Below, one piece after another: positions 7,845 to 16,162 of a DNA stretch of 39,405 nt (within the stretch, counting starts at the first letter, position 1; every line of letters begins with the position of its first letter). Below the pieces are notes generated by a model. The model was not told the DNA's origin and searched no databases. It saw only the letters and a program-made list of their open reading frames with translations. This stretch comes from a virus. A program made the position numbers and the translations under genes. The stretch is taken from positions 1-39,405 of IMG/VR virus record IMGVR_UViG_3300041964_000080; one strand, given 5' to 3'.

Positions 7845-7907
7845 ATTTTTGGGTAGGTGAGGGAGTAGTAGAGAAGCTCAGAGTGAAGGGTTGAGAAGAT
7901 GGAAAGC

Positions 7908-8482
7908 TCAGACGAGCGTGATCTCAGGCAACTTCGCCTGGAGTTCATCGTTCCAGAAGGGGAGGCGATCGCCGTACACGCTGCATGAGGTGTAGCAAGC
8001 CACATCGTTGCTGAACGCAGACAGGTCGATCACACTCAGCACCATGCCCAGAATGTCATCTACTGAGCCAGCGTCAGCAGCTAGCAACGCATCACCCACA
8101 GCCACCGCTACCGCTGCATTCGCCGTGAGCATGATTGTCCCCGCACCAATCGCCTCGACAGTACCGACAGTTGTGCCTGCGGTTGAAGTCAACTTGATGA
8201 CATCCCCAGGCTTGAACAGGTTCGCGTTCCGCACAGTTAGCGTGTCGCTACTGGTAGGGGTGGCAGCTTTTGACTTGTGGTAGCTGGATAGAGGCGACCA
8301 TACCCATTCGGCAATTTAGTCACCAATGAACCAGGCAGGATAACTTGCTGCCCGTTAGGGTCAAGTGGAACAGTCGTTAAATCAATGGTCTTCATCCGTG
8401 GCGATCGCAATCCCTGCTCAGAGAACAGGACATTGAGATCGGTCTTTTCAAAAGACGTAGAGCGGAGAAACATATCAGGCAT
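7908..8482 (-). CDS. head decoration protein (frameshifted)
   Basis: Repaired to about 191 residues by restoring one A in CAAAAG near 8275, which joins YPATTSQ to AATPTSSDTLTVRNANLF. The middle has the alternating beta pattern of small decoration proteins: LFKPGDVIKLTSTAGTTVGT and then GTIMLTANAAVAVAVGDAL. It sits between scaffold/protease and major capsid, the classic place for a gpD-like cementing protein. A C-terminal YGDRLPFWNDELQAKLPE is conserved-looking but unrecognised. Confidence 0.65.
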
Positions 8483-8524
8483 GGCAGTTACTCAATGAGG
8501 GTGAAAAGCGACAGGGCGACGGGT

Positions 8525-9848
8525 TTAGTAGAGCTTGGGCGGCGTGTACTCAGCGACGAACGCCGCCACCTCTTTGTCTACCTCGTCTGCCGTAGGGGCG
8601 GTCAAATCACGCTCGATCGGCATCCCAAACTTGACCGTTGGGGCAAACTTATCAAGTTGCCCCAAGTAGTATTCCAGCCCTGTCAAGTTCTGCTCAAAAC
8701 TATTCAGCGTTGTCTCTGCTTCTTCCACTTGAGCCGCACTGAACTGAGCGATCGTAGGAGCCGCTTGGGTCGCAAATTTGTCGTCGAAGTCAGCGGGGGT
8801 CATCTTGCCAGCAGCAACTAGCGCTGTGCCTTTTGTACGAGCAGCAGTGAAGCGATCGCCCAAAGATTCGCGACGAGAGAACAAGGCAAGCTGGCGATTC
8901 TGCGCCGCTAGTTGCTGCTCGGTAGCAGTCTTGCCTTCCTCTAACGTTTTGATTTGTGCTGCCATCTGTTCTAAATTCATGTTCTTTCCAAAGAGGGGGA
9001 TAGTGGTCAACGGTTCAGGTGTGGGAGCAGGAGCGGACACTTGCAAGCGGTTGCGGAGTTGAGTGATGTATTCCTCCACCGCTTTGGTTCTCAACGCTTC
9101 AGGGGTTTCCCCGTTGAGCTGGTCAGGGTTCTCGCTGGCTGTTTCACGGATGTCAAACAGCGTGTCCATAAAGGCATGGAAAAGATCCCAGAGTTGCATC
9201 TGAGCGCGCTCGATCGCATCCTCTTGTAACTGGTCGCTTAGCGTCAGGGCATAAGCAAGCATCGCTTTGAAGTGCCCGATCGCTTGCTCTGGTGACGGAG
9301 GACTGCCAGTGGAAAACAGCGCCGCCCCTGCAGTGAAGGGATGGAAACAGCGCTGACCTCTACGATTTCATTGTTTGGCGTGATGCCGACTGATAGCTCC
9401 TTGAGCCTGCCATCACGGTACTGATCAACGTTTGCCGCACCAGAGATTTGCACCATCCCGAAGATGCCAACTTTGCCAACGAGGTCAGTGAGTCCCGGTA
9501 GTGGCAGGTTATCGGCGCTGATCTCCTCAGCCGTCACATCGCCCAGTCAAGAACCCGATCGTGCTGCTCTGCGAGATGTAGTGATCCTGACTGCCAGCGT
9601 ACAGCTTGACCCGCCGCCCACCTGCCATCCATTTGTTGGTTGCGTCCGCGATCGCCCGAATCTTGGCAGCGTTGTAGGTGGTTGCCTTGCCCTCCATGCT
9701 CGTGTGCTTGCCTTCGTAAAACAGCAGGCAGCGCACTTGCTAAGGTATCGCTAGCAGGCGCGTCAGTCGCCAGTAATCCCGCTGTCTGGAAGTGAGCTTT
9801 CGGCTGGAGCGGTGCTACATAGTGGAAGGACAGAGGGCATGGGCGCAA
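8525..9848 (-). CDS. prohead protease fused to scaffold (three frameshifts)
   Basis: The N-terminal part has the look of Mu gpI-type proteases: FYEGKHTSMEG, RAIADATNKW, VGIFGMVQISGAANVDQYRD, GRLKELSVGITPNNEIVEVS. The C-terminal part is a helical, Gln/Glu-rich scaffold (MNLEQMAAQIKTLEEGKTAT ...). Frames change near 9730, 9540 and 9308. The middle junction reads FLTG-DVTAEEIS and the last SLQG-AALFSTGSPPSP. Net shift is +1, matching the gene length modulo 3. The start is TTG 9848 or an internal ATG a few codons later. The protease would trim capsid proteins during head maturation. An internal scaffold-only start (LFGKNMNLEQMAAQ) is plausible. If the indels are real the enzyme is dead. Confidence 0.65.
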
Positions 9849-9899
9849 ATGTCAGGGTTTCATGACATTATGCCCTCTATCAATCGGATGTACTACTGT
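9847..9899 (-). promoter_or_regulatory. 53-bp promoter-like repeat, copy 2
   Basis: This is the partner of 686-738, with four mismatches. On the minus strand it contains CATAAT and the AATGTCA/TGACATT inverted repeat and ends directly at the start of the protease/scaffold gene, downstream of the split-intein C-terminal gene. Position suggests a second late promoter that restarts transcription after the inserted endonuclease gene. Confidence 0.55.
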
Positions 9900-9918
9900 T
9901 CCAATGAAATTGGGCGTG

Positions 9919-10254
9919 TTAGGTGTTCCAACCTTTGGGCAATGGCTCTAACTTTCGATTGGCTAACTGTCTGTCTGGGTCTGCCGCCCATTCTCCGTGA
10001 GTCGGGTTGATGCTGCCAGAAAGTACTGGGCTGAGCGTACTCCTACAACGTCCGTGGAGACTGGGCTTGTTGGCTGCGATCGCTGCTTGGTCTGTCACAG
10101 GTATGACAAGCCCGTTACGAGATCGACAGATGGCGGAGTTGTGAAGTACAACACCATGAACGATGAAGCTTTCATCTTCATCAACCTCAATGTCATAAAC
10201 ATCAACTCCGTCTTCAACTTCAAAGATTTCGACGCTGACTACCCGTGTTCCCAT
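9919..10254 (-). CDS. C-terminal split intein plus MuF C-extein
   Basis: From ATG 10254 the first 39 residues (to 10138) are an intein C-fragment: VDVYDIEVDEDESFIVHG with block F/G features and the terminal VVLHN. The next residue, Ser+1, begins the C-extein SAICRSRNGLVIPVTDQ, ending in HGRCRSTLSP and a short tail. After splicing, the extein completes a MuF head-morphogenesis domain: D.RT from the N-part meets ..C...G, and the HxxCR end is present. The start overlaps the HNH gene by 16 bases, so translation is probably coupled. A longer frame to 10317 lies inside the HNH gene and is less likely. The catalytic His-Asn pair and Ser nucleophile are intact. Confidence 0.85.
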   Translation of the reverse strand: MGTRVVSVEIFEVEDGVDVYDIEVDEDESFIVHGVVLHNSAICRSRNGLVIPVTDQAAIAANKPSLHGRCRSTLSPVLSGSINPTHGEWAADPDRQLANRKLEPLPKGWNT

Positions 10255-11117
10255 AAGGCAAGCGGCAACTGTTTGCACTGGATTTTGTGTTCTTCCACAA
10301 GATGACACGTTTTGCAAAGGCTAATCAGGTTGCTCAGGCGATTGGCTTCTTTTGCCGTAGCAAAATTGTGAAACGGCTCAATGTGGTGAACATCAAGCAA
10401 GCGTCCAAACGTCTCCTGAGTAATGCCGCAATGCTGGCATTTGTGACCATCGCGCTTTCTGGCTTTGGCTGCGATCGAACGCCATCCCCTAGTGCTGCAT
10501 CTGCCAGTGCGGTTGTTGATGGCGGTTAGTCCACCTTTCCACATTGGCGATCGTTCACCAGCCGTAGCAATGCCGATTTTTCGCTTTCGCTCTTCGTTAT
10601 TGGAAATCCAAGCAAGAGCACAGGCATCAGAGCAAGTCATCCTGCGCTTGTAAACTATTTTGGTCTGTCCGTGACTGTTGAGCCGGAAGGCGACACCTTG
10701 AAACAAAACACCGCAGTTAAGGCAATGGACAGGCTCAGGTCGATTGCTGGCAATCTTGCACTCCTGAGAGCAGTAGATTGGCTTAGACTTTTGCCTGCCA
10801 GCGTAGGTTTCGATCGCAGTGTCACAGCCTTTGCAGTTGATAAATGTTTTGGCTGTATGGACAGCAAGGTAGCAAGTGCGTGAGCAGTAGCAATTCTCCT
10901 GAGGAGAGCCATCTCTCTGCTTTTGATTTTGCCGCCTGTACTGCTTGCCGCAGTGAGAGCAAAGCTTGGGCGGATTCTTGAAAGGATACTTACCTTTGTA
11001 TGCGCCCGCTTTTCTGGCTGTAAAATAACAGGCTTGACTGCAATACCTGTTAGCCTTTCGCGATCGTGGGCTAAAGCTGGTGCCACAAACAAGGCACTGT
11101 AAAATTGAATTGGTCAT
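10239..11117 (-). CDS. free-standing HNH homing endonuclease with zinc fingers
   Basis: 292 residues, ATG 11117 with GAGGAAG upstream. The N-terminal two-thirds contains four CxxC...CxxxC units (CLVCG, CSHCGKQY, CKGCDTAI, CLNCGVLF), likely zinc-binding modules for DNA recognition. The linker has GERSPMWKGGLT, an NUMOD-like motif seen in homing enzymes. The C-terminal HNH core is KCQHCGITQE, LDVHHIEPFHNF, NLISLCKTCH. The gene is placed between the two halves of a split intein in MuF, so it can spread the cassette by cutting intein-free alleles. It overlaps the C-intein gene. This matches the reported fractured-gene arrangement of split inteins with an intervening endonuclease; the enzyme family here is HNH. 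Confidence 0.85.
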   Translation of the reverse strand: MTNSILQCLVCGTSFSPRSRKANRYCSQACYFTARKAGAYKGKYPFKNPPKLCSHCGKQYRRQNQKQRDGSPQENCYCSRTCYLAVHTAKTFINCKGCDTAIETYAGRQKSKPIYCSQECKIASNRPEPVHCLNCGVLFQGVAFRLNSHGQTKIVYKRRMTCSDACALAWISNNEERKRKIGIATAGERSPMWKGGLTAINNRTGRCSTRGWRSIAAKARKRDGHKCQHCGITQETFGRLLDVHHIEPFHNFATAKEANRLSNLISLCKTCHLVEEHKIQCKQLPLALWEHG

Positions 11118-11147
11118 CGTACTGCTTCCTCAGTAGGTTGACTATTG

Positions 11148-11170
11148 CAGGGGTGCTGATAACACCCCTG
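11148..11170 (-). other. hairpin abutting the stop of the N-intein gene
   Basis: CAGGGGTG (11148-11155) and CACCCCTG (11163-11170) form a perfect 8-bp stem with a 7-base loop. The hairpin begins at the base next to the stop codon of the MuF/N-intein gene and lies upstream of the HNH start. No T-run follows, so it is more likely a translational or RNA-stability element than a terminator. Confidence 0.5.
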
Positions 11171-12222
11171 TTACAATTTTAACACTTCGTCAATCTGCAT
11201 ACCAGGCTGTAATGCCTGCGCTTCAACCCATTCAGCGTTTGACAAGTACAAATGATCGTCTGTAGAAACAATCTGAGCGCCATTGGATAGAGTGACACGC
11301 ACCATACGTTTTTTTCTGGCTTTCTGGGTGGCTATCACCTGTCTTGGCTGCCTAGAGCCACCCATCACCATTTCTTTTGCCTGAATATCAACGATCGCCT
11401 TTTGGCTACCGTCAGCCATTGTGATCAGGGTTTCAGCAACTAAGCAAGTGCGTTGATCGCTAATCGCCAGAAAACGGAAGTGAGTCACGATCGACGATTG
11501 TAGAGCGGTTGTAACACGCGATGTATTATAACTTGTCGTTAATTCCGTCCTGGCGATCGTCTGCGCTCTGACTCTCCCCACATTCAGATCAGCCTGAATC
11601 CTGTCTAACAACTCTTTCCGGCTCAACACTTTCCCAGATGCATCAGGTGAGATTGCGCCAATCAGTGACACCTTGAGCTTCGCCAGTTGGTCATCCCCAA
11701 AGTTGCCAGCGAGTTGAATCGTGCGCCGTAACACTGCCTGTTCTGCTGCCGTGTTGACGATCGCTCCCGGTTGTAGTTTCAGGAGAGCCGCGATCGCATC
11801 CTTCTCCTGAGCCGTGGCAAAAGCTTGAGGGTGAGGAGTGAGGAGTGAGGAGTGATGAGTGATAGCGAACCTTCTGCCTTCTGCCTTCTGCCTTTCACTC
11901 TCTGGCACCGCCGCAATCATCTCCCTGATCATGTGAGCGCTGCCAAGTTGCCAGCCGAGCGACCATACCGAGAAGATCGGAGCCTGAAGCGCCACGCCTG
12001 CGCTCCATTCGAGCGACTGGATGCCTGCCACATCTCGCGCTGCCAGAACACCCCTGCTCTCTCTAGCAGGCTATTGGTCTGCTCCATCAAGATGCGAGTT
12101 GTTGCTCAATGCTGGCGTTCTCGAATGGCATCCAGCGCTTGCTCAATGTCCGCGATCGGGATGAGGGGGCGATCGCTTTCAAAGGGTACTTTCAGGGCTG
12201 CCGTAAAGACGCTATCAAACAT
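11171..12222 (-). CDS. MuF head protein N-extein plus N-terminal split intein (frameshifted)
   Basis: The N-extein starts at ATG 12222 (MFDSVFTAALKVPFESDR) and reaches the frame 11171-12031 after three one-base shifts near 12110, 12090 and 12045. It continues through LNVGRVRAQTIARTELTTSY to FLAISDQRT. Cys1 of the intein is at 11446. The 91-residue N-intein shows block A (CLVAETLITMADGSQ) and block B (NGAQIVSTDDHLYL, TxxH present), then ends at a stop after QIDEVLKL. MuF proteins act in capsid assembly, near the portal; without trans-splicing to the product of 9919-10254 the conserved Cys-containing MuF core would be incomplete. A cyanobacterial heptamer repeat is embedded in frame at 11827-11894. 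Confidence 0.85.
11827..11894. repeat. cyanobacterial heptamer repeats (STRR-like) inside MuF gene
   Basis: On the plus strand GTGAGGA/GTGATGA heptamers (11827-11865) are followed by CTTCTGC heptamers (11871-11894). Such short tandem heptamers are a hallmark of filamentous and other cyanobacterial genomes, usually between genes. Here they are translated as a Lys/Arg/Ser/His-rich insertion in the MuF N-extein. Confidence 0.65.
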
Positions 12223-12329
12223 CTGAGACGCAATGATTGTGTACTAACGTTGTACCACCCATGTCTAGCGCTAAGATGTTTGTACTAATGGAACTGTATT
12301 GCGATCGTGCGGGGCTGTGCGATCGCTTT

Positions 12330-12560
12330 TTATTGCCGCTCCAGCCTCGCCCGCACAAAACAGTCCTTAGCCTCAAGCAGCTTACGCATTCCTGCCGACT
12401 TCTCAGCGCTGTCTGGCAAAGCGTCTTCCATGAATTTTTGTAGTTCTGCCACAGGCTTACTAACTTCTTGGAGCGATTCGGGAAGATGTTCGTAAGCAAA
12501 AAACTTATCGACGTTAGTAGGCATAGGTTCGCAGGGTAGTACGGTTGCTGCATCTATCAT
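12330..12560 (-). CDS. Acb2/Tad1-hook-like small protein (candidate anti-CBASS sponge)
   Basis: 76 residues from 12560, or 64 from the internal ATG at 12524. The core runs FAYEHLPESLQEVSKPVAEL, then FMEDALPDSAEKSAGMRKLL, then EAKDCFVRARL. The arrangement F-Y-x-H-P...LP-x-x-x-E-K-x...LxKLxEA...R/A resembles the hook-like helical fold of phage Acb2 proteins, which bind cyclic nucleotides to block CBASS defence. The match is by pattern memory, not alignment, and this version is a diverged branch, so the function is a hypothesis. It lies between the portal-linked coiled-coil gene and MuF. About 100 bases without a gene separate it from MuF. Confidence 0.5.
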   Translation of the reverse strand: MIDAATVLPCEPMPTNVDKFFAYEHLPESLQEVSKPVAELQKFMEDALPDSAEKSAGMRKLLEAKDCFVRARLERQ

Positions 12561-12573
12561 ACGCAGCGGTGGG

Positions 12574-12819
12574 CTATTGCCGCTCGATCGCCTCAGCTTT
12601 AGCGATCGCTGCCAGTGCTGTTTGTTGCCAGCTTGCCGCCTCTAGCTTCCATTCCAGGGTCAGATCTAACCAGCGTTGCGCCTCTGCATCCTTCGCTTTG
12701 AGCGCTGCCTCTAGCTGTACTAGCTGGAGCCGTAGCTCAGTGTTGCGGTGGAGGAGTTCAGAGTTTTGCTGCCGCATGGTGCGGATGTACTCAGCGAGTG
12801 AGCGTAGCACCATTGCCAT
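12574..12819 (-). CDS. small coiled-coil phage protein
   Basis: 81 residues from ATG 12819, which follows GGAGGGGA. The sequence is one long heptad pattern: IRTMRQQNSELLHRNTELRL, then QLVQLEAALKAKDAEAQRW, then the amphipathic LEWKLEAASWQQTALAAIA. No catalytic residues. The start lies inside the end of the portal gene in another frame, so it is translationally coupled to it; a scaffolding or portal-associated role is inferred. The open frame extends back to 12969 but that part is shadow of the portal gene. Confidence 0.6.
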   Translation of the reverse strand: MAMVLRSLAEYIRTMRQQNSELLHRNTELRLQLVQLEAALKAKDAEAQRWLDLTLEWKLEAASWQQTALAAIAKAEAIERQ

Positions 12820-14086
12820 TCCCCTCCATTTTCCAGTAGTCAACACTGCCGCCGAACAAACGCCCCATTGCTGCGATCGGGGTTTCTGGTGGTTCCATCC
12901 CCAGCAGTTCATACCCCCGATCGACCAGTCTTTGATCCGCTGCTGACATGAAGCCCTGCTGCACGGCATTGGTGAGTGCTGCCAGCAGAGCCGATCGCTG
13001 CTCTAACGTCTCCTCGCTTTCAGGTTCAGGGAAGCTGCCGAAATCCGTCACGCTGTCGCCTTTGTTCCACGTGATCAACCGTCTGACGGGGTTCTCAAGG
13101 ATGACTTCTTTGATCTGCCCGACCAGTGAATTGATGATGAGTCCCAGCGTCGATCGATGACCTGTGTTGAGGTTGCTATCGCCCACCCCTGTCGCGGTCA
13201 AAATCGACTCAGGGAACAGCAGTCCCATCAGTTGCAACTGTTGGAGCAGGCGACAAAGCTCGATCAGGAAGGTGCCGTTTGTTTGCTGCTGCAAGGCTTC
13301 GATCCGGTTGGTGATGTCAGTGCTGATGACCGATCGATTGTCCAGGGATTGCAGTTGCGCCAGCATCGCGGTGGGAGCTTGGATGACGACAGGATTGTTC
13401 TCGGCATCCAGCACTGGCGCGCCCGCAGCATCCAGCAAGGGTACGGTGATCTGGCTGTCGGAGTAGCCCACAAGGATCGGGGTTGCTTGTCTCTGAGCTG
13501 CGACCAGGATCTCACCAATCACAATCTTCCAGGCTTTCCACGCTGCCATGACGCGCCGTAGTGCTGCCACGCCGAACGGGTCGCGGAAGGTTAGGTGACG
13601 TTGGTTCGTCACATGGATGATCCTGCCATCCTCACCGCTGTAGGGGATGCGCTCATCCTTCGTACCGCCTCTCACAACCACGTTCTCGATCGCGCCTAGC
13701 TTGCCCTCGAATGAGTAATCAGCAGGGTTGAGAATCTGAATGTCAATCAGTCGATACTCACCCCCTGCCTGATCTACTCCCCACTGAGAAGCGGCGTAGC
13801 CGAACGGGAAGACGCTCATCAGTTCTTCTAGCGAGAGGGCGAGAGAGCCGCGCATCCGCTCAAAGTTCATCCGCATGAACTGCTGGATCTCCTCGTCGGG
13901 GTGAGTGTATTCACCCAACTGCAAGACCGCTAACTGAGTGATCACCTGGAGGGCAGAGCCGACGATCGGACTCGTCTTTGCCAGGTCGAGGTAGTCAGCG
14001 ATCGTGTTTGTGTCGTCACTGGCTACCTCTGCCAGCAGATCGGCAATGAGGCTTTTAATCGCTGGCAGTAAGTTATCTGACGGCAT
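12791..14086 (-). CDS. portal protein, DUF935/Mu gp29-like
   Basis: 431 residues, intact, ATG 14086 adjoining the stop of the upstream gene. Visible landmarks are the helical N-terminus (SLIADLLAEVASDDTNTIAD), then SPIVGSALQVITQLAVLQLG, LEELMSVFPFGYAASQWGVD, YRLIDIQILNPADYSFEGK, and ALRRVMAAWKAWKIVIGEIL. The last is the stem-like region typical of portal proteins. Portals form the dodecameric DNA channel at one head vertex. Position directly downstream of terminase and next to MuF supports the call. Length fits a compact Mu-type portal. Confidence 0.75.
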   Translation of the reverse strand: MPSDNLLPAIKSLIADLLAEVASDDTNTIADYLDLAKTSPIVGSALQVITQLAVLQLGEYTHPDEEIQQFMRMNFERMRGSLALSLEELMSVFPFGYAASQWGVDQAGGEYRLIDIQILNPADYSFEGKLGAIENVVVRGGTKDERIPYSGEDGRIIHVTNQRHLTFRDPFGVAALRRVMAAWKAWKIVIGEILVAAQRQATPILVGYSDSQITVPLLDAAGAPVLDAENNPVVIQAPTAMLAQLQSLDNRSVISTDITNRIEALQQQTNGTFLIELCRLLQQLQLMGLLFPESILTATGVGDSNLNTGHRSTLGLIINSLVGQIKEVILENPVRRLITWNKGDSVTDFGSFPEPESEETLEQRSALLAALTNAVQQGFMSAADQRLVDRGYELLGMEPPETPIAAMGRLFGGSVDYWKMEGNGNGATLTR

Positions 14087-14382
14087 TAGGCGGGTTCGTA
14101 AGTGGCTTCAAAGATGTCGGGTTTGCAAGGGTAAAGCTCTCCCTTCACACCACAAATAATCCAATCATCGACATCAGCCCTCATAGTGCCTTCAAGGGTC
14201 ACGATTTCTATAGCAGATGGGTGGTTAACGCCAATGATTGTTTTTACGCCAGCCTCGTTTCTGCCTTCGTAGGCATTCCGAAACCATTCTGGAAGGGACT
14301 TCCAATCCGAACCCATCAGACGATGAGCATCTCGACAGCGTATAGCCTCAATCACCACAGGCTTCTTTCTAAACTGACCCAT
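14086..14382 (-). CDS. conserved small phage protein (KPDIFEATYE type)
   Basis: 98 residues from ATG 14382, with a strong AAGGAGG five bases upstream, preferred over the upstream frame to 14445. It starts FRKKPVVIEAIRC and ends VKGELYPCKPDIFEATYEP, the two signature ends of a very common phage family of unknown function. The middle contains IEIVTLEGTMRADVDDWIIC. It is usually an accessory gene; here it lies between the portal and a coiled-coil gene. No membrane or signal segment. Confidence 0.75.
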   Translation of the reverse strand: MGQFRKKPVVIEAIRCRDAHRLMGSDWKSLPEWFRNAYEGRNEAGVKTIIGVNHPSAIEIVTLEGTMRADVDDWIICGVKGELYPCKPDIFEATYEPA

Positions 14383-14383
14383 G

Positions 14384-14791
14384 TTAAGCCTCCTTAGCAG
14401 CGGGTTTGGGTTCAGTGCGTTGGTCAACAATGGGCGCGATCGCATCCGTCAAAGCGGCATCGATCGTGTCCTTCAGTTTGGGGTCATCAGTGGGGAATGT
14501 GGTTGGCAAGGCAGAACCATCAACCAGCAATGCCAACTCACTGGAGCGGTTCTCAATGGCTACGGGCACATCCATCACGCTAAACGTGGCATAGGGAACA
14601 CTGCTCTCCCCATACTTTGCGGTTGTCACTTCGCCCTTAATGCCCAGTTCTTTCACCAGCTTCGAGATCTCAGTGGTTGCGTCAGCGAAGGCTTTCTTGC
14701 TCTCAGCTTCTGCTTCTGCTGCTGCCTCTTCCTGAGCTTTACGGGTGGCTTTGATCGACTCAAGGCGTTTCTTGATGTTGGCTTCTAGCAT
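14384..14791 (-). CDS. phage protein with N-terminal coiled coil
   Basis: 135 residues, intact. Residues 1-50 are strongly helical and charged (RLESIKATRKAQEEAAAEAE), the rest is a small mixed domain (GEVTTAKYGESSVPYATFSV). The last residues (RTEPKPAAKEA) are a flexible tail. No family recognised. It sits between terminase and portal and may be a packaging accessory or scaffold. Its end lies one base from the next start. Confidence 0.6.
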   Translation of the reverse strand: MLEANIKKRLESIKATRKAQEEAAAEAEAESKKAFADATTEISKLVKELGIKGEVTTAKYGESSVPYATFSVMDVPVAIENRSSELALLVDGSALPTTFPTDDPKLKDTIDAALTDAIAPIVDQRTEPKPAAKEA

Positions 14792-14827
14792 GGGGTGGGT
14801 GCCTAAAACGGTTGTACTAAGTATGCA

Positions 14828-16162
14828 TCAGAAAATCTTTCGTAGCGTGTTGGGGTTGACAGAAGCGGGGCGGGGTGTGGGTGCTGCCTGCTGCGTCTTG
14901 TGGTTGCGGATGAGAGGTGCATGGCTATACCGAATCGAATCCCAGCAGTGGTTCCATTTATCAACGATCGCTGGCAGGATGTCGCCCGCCGCATTGGTTT
15001 TGTAGCTGTAGAGCCGTGCTTCCTCGATCGTGCGTTGGCACCGTTGGTGGATAATGATCGCGTCAAAATTGCGAAGGTAGGCGATCCCATCTTCCACGCT
15101 GCCCGACCACTTCTCAGCCGCCGTGAGCTTGGGTATGCCGTGGCGCTTGACGTAGCTGATCGTGTCCGGTCGCGAGCAGTCAGCCCGCACAATGTACTGC
15201 TCAATGCCAGGGATGTCGCGATGCCAACGAGCGGCTGTTTCATCCAGCTCTAGCCCAATCTCCCAGGACTCATATTCAATCCAGAGGCAGCGATCGTAGA
15301 TCCAGCTACGAGTAGCAGCAGTTGGGTCAGCCGCAAACCCCCAGTCGCCACCGTGGTAGGGTCCATCCCAACCCTTTCCAGGCTCGAACTCATCAATGCG
15401 CCATTTGCCGCCCAGCACCTGCAACTGTGACTTGATGTTGTAGCCACCCATCCAGACGTGGTTGAAGTAGTCCGTATCGCGCTGGCGATCGAGTTCCATC
15501 TCTGCCAGCGACTCAGCAGGCACCCTAGGATTGTCGCAGTAGTTAACCGACACAACGATCGCGCCCTTGGGTGGTCCTTCTTCGCTCCGAAAGAATTTAT
15601 CGACAGCATCGGTTGGCTGCTCTGGATTCCAACTGAACCAGATCTCAGAACCAGGCGCTCGGATGGTAGGACGCAGGAGGGAGAGCGATCGGGAGCTCAG
15701 GTTCTGCGCCTCTTCCACCCAGGCGATACCAAAGCCCTCCAATGATTTGATTGAGTCTGCTGTGTGGTCTTGCATCCCCTGGAAGATGATGATGCCACTA
15801 CCACCCTTGCGCCGAATCTCGGAGGTCAGGATCTCAAACTCACCGCTCACGCCAAGCTGCTGAATCTTTTTCTCAATCAGCGCCTTAGCGGAGAACTTGA
15901 GCGACTTCTGAATTTCACGGATGCACACCGATCTCAGGTTACTATCCTCGACCATGCGTTGCACCAGTCGCTCTGCAAAGTGGTGAGACTTCCCGCCCGA
16001 TCTGCCACCGTGCGCCCCTTTGTAGCGTGAGGGTTGCTGTAATGGCACTGCCCACTCAGGCACGTCGATCGCGGCGGCTAGGGACTGCGATCGTACCTTG
16101 ACTGGCGGTAGCCATTTATTGAGCTTGCGCTCTTTCCGCTCTAGCCGCTCTAAGCCTTTCAT
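14828..16162 (-). CDS. terL: terminase large subunit
   Basis: 444 residues, intact. The motor of DNA packaging. Walker A is GGRSGGKS (around residue 54), with the nearby RYKGAHG. Walker B is FGIAWVEEAQ (about residue 145), followed by the coupling segment WFSWNPEQPTDAV. The nuclease domain begins near GGDWGFAADPTA and has YIVRADCSRPDTISYVKRHG. This is the PBSX/Terminase_3-6 layout. The start overlaps the small subunit by 47 bases, so the pair is co-translated. The C-terminal Pro/Thr tail may contact the portal. Confidence 0.9.
   Translation of the reverse strand: MKGLERLERKERKLNKWLPPVKVRSQSLAAAIDVPEWAVPLQQPSRYKGAHGGRSGGKSHHFAERLVQRMVEDSNLRSVCIREIQKSLKFSAKALIEKKIQQLGVSGEFEILTSEIRRKGGSGIIIFQGMQDHTADSIKSLEGFGIAWVEEAQNLSSRSLSLLRPTIRAPGSEIWFSWNPEQPTDAVDKFFRSEEGPPKGAIVVSVNYCDNPRVPAESLAEMELDRQRDTDYFNHVWMGGYNIKSQLQVLGGKWRIDEFEPGKGWDGPYHGGDWGFAADPTAATRSWIYDRCLWIEYESWEIGLELDETAARWHRDIPGIEQYIVRADCSRPDTISYVKRHGIPKLTAAEKWSGSVEDGIAYLRNFDAIIIHQRCQRTIEEARLYSYKTNAAGDILPAIVDKWNHCWDSIRYSHAPLIRNHKTQQAAPTPRPASVNPNTLRKIF

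Noticed and set aside
10287-10883. Plus-strand frames opposite the HNH gene
   Set aside because: They are shadows of the endonuclease gene.
11826-11900. Heptamer repeats as a separate insertion sequence
   Set aside because: No transposase or terminal repeats; only short tandem heptamers.
12215-12553. 112-codon minus frame covering the Acb2-like gene
   Set aside because: Overlaps the Acb2-like gene in another frame and has no coherent domain.
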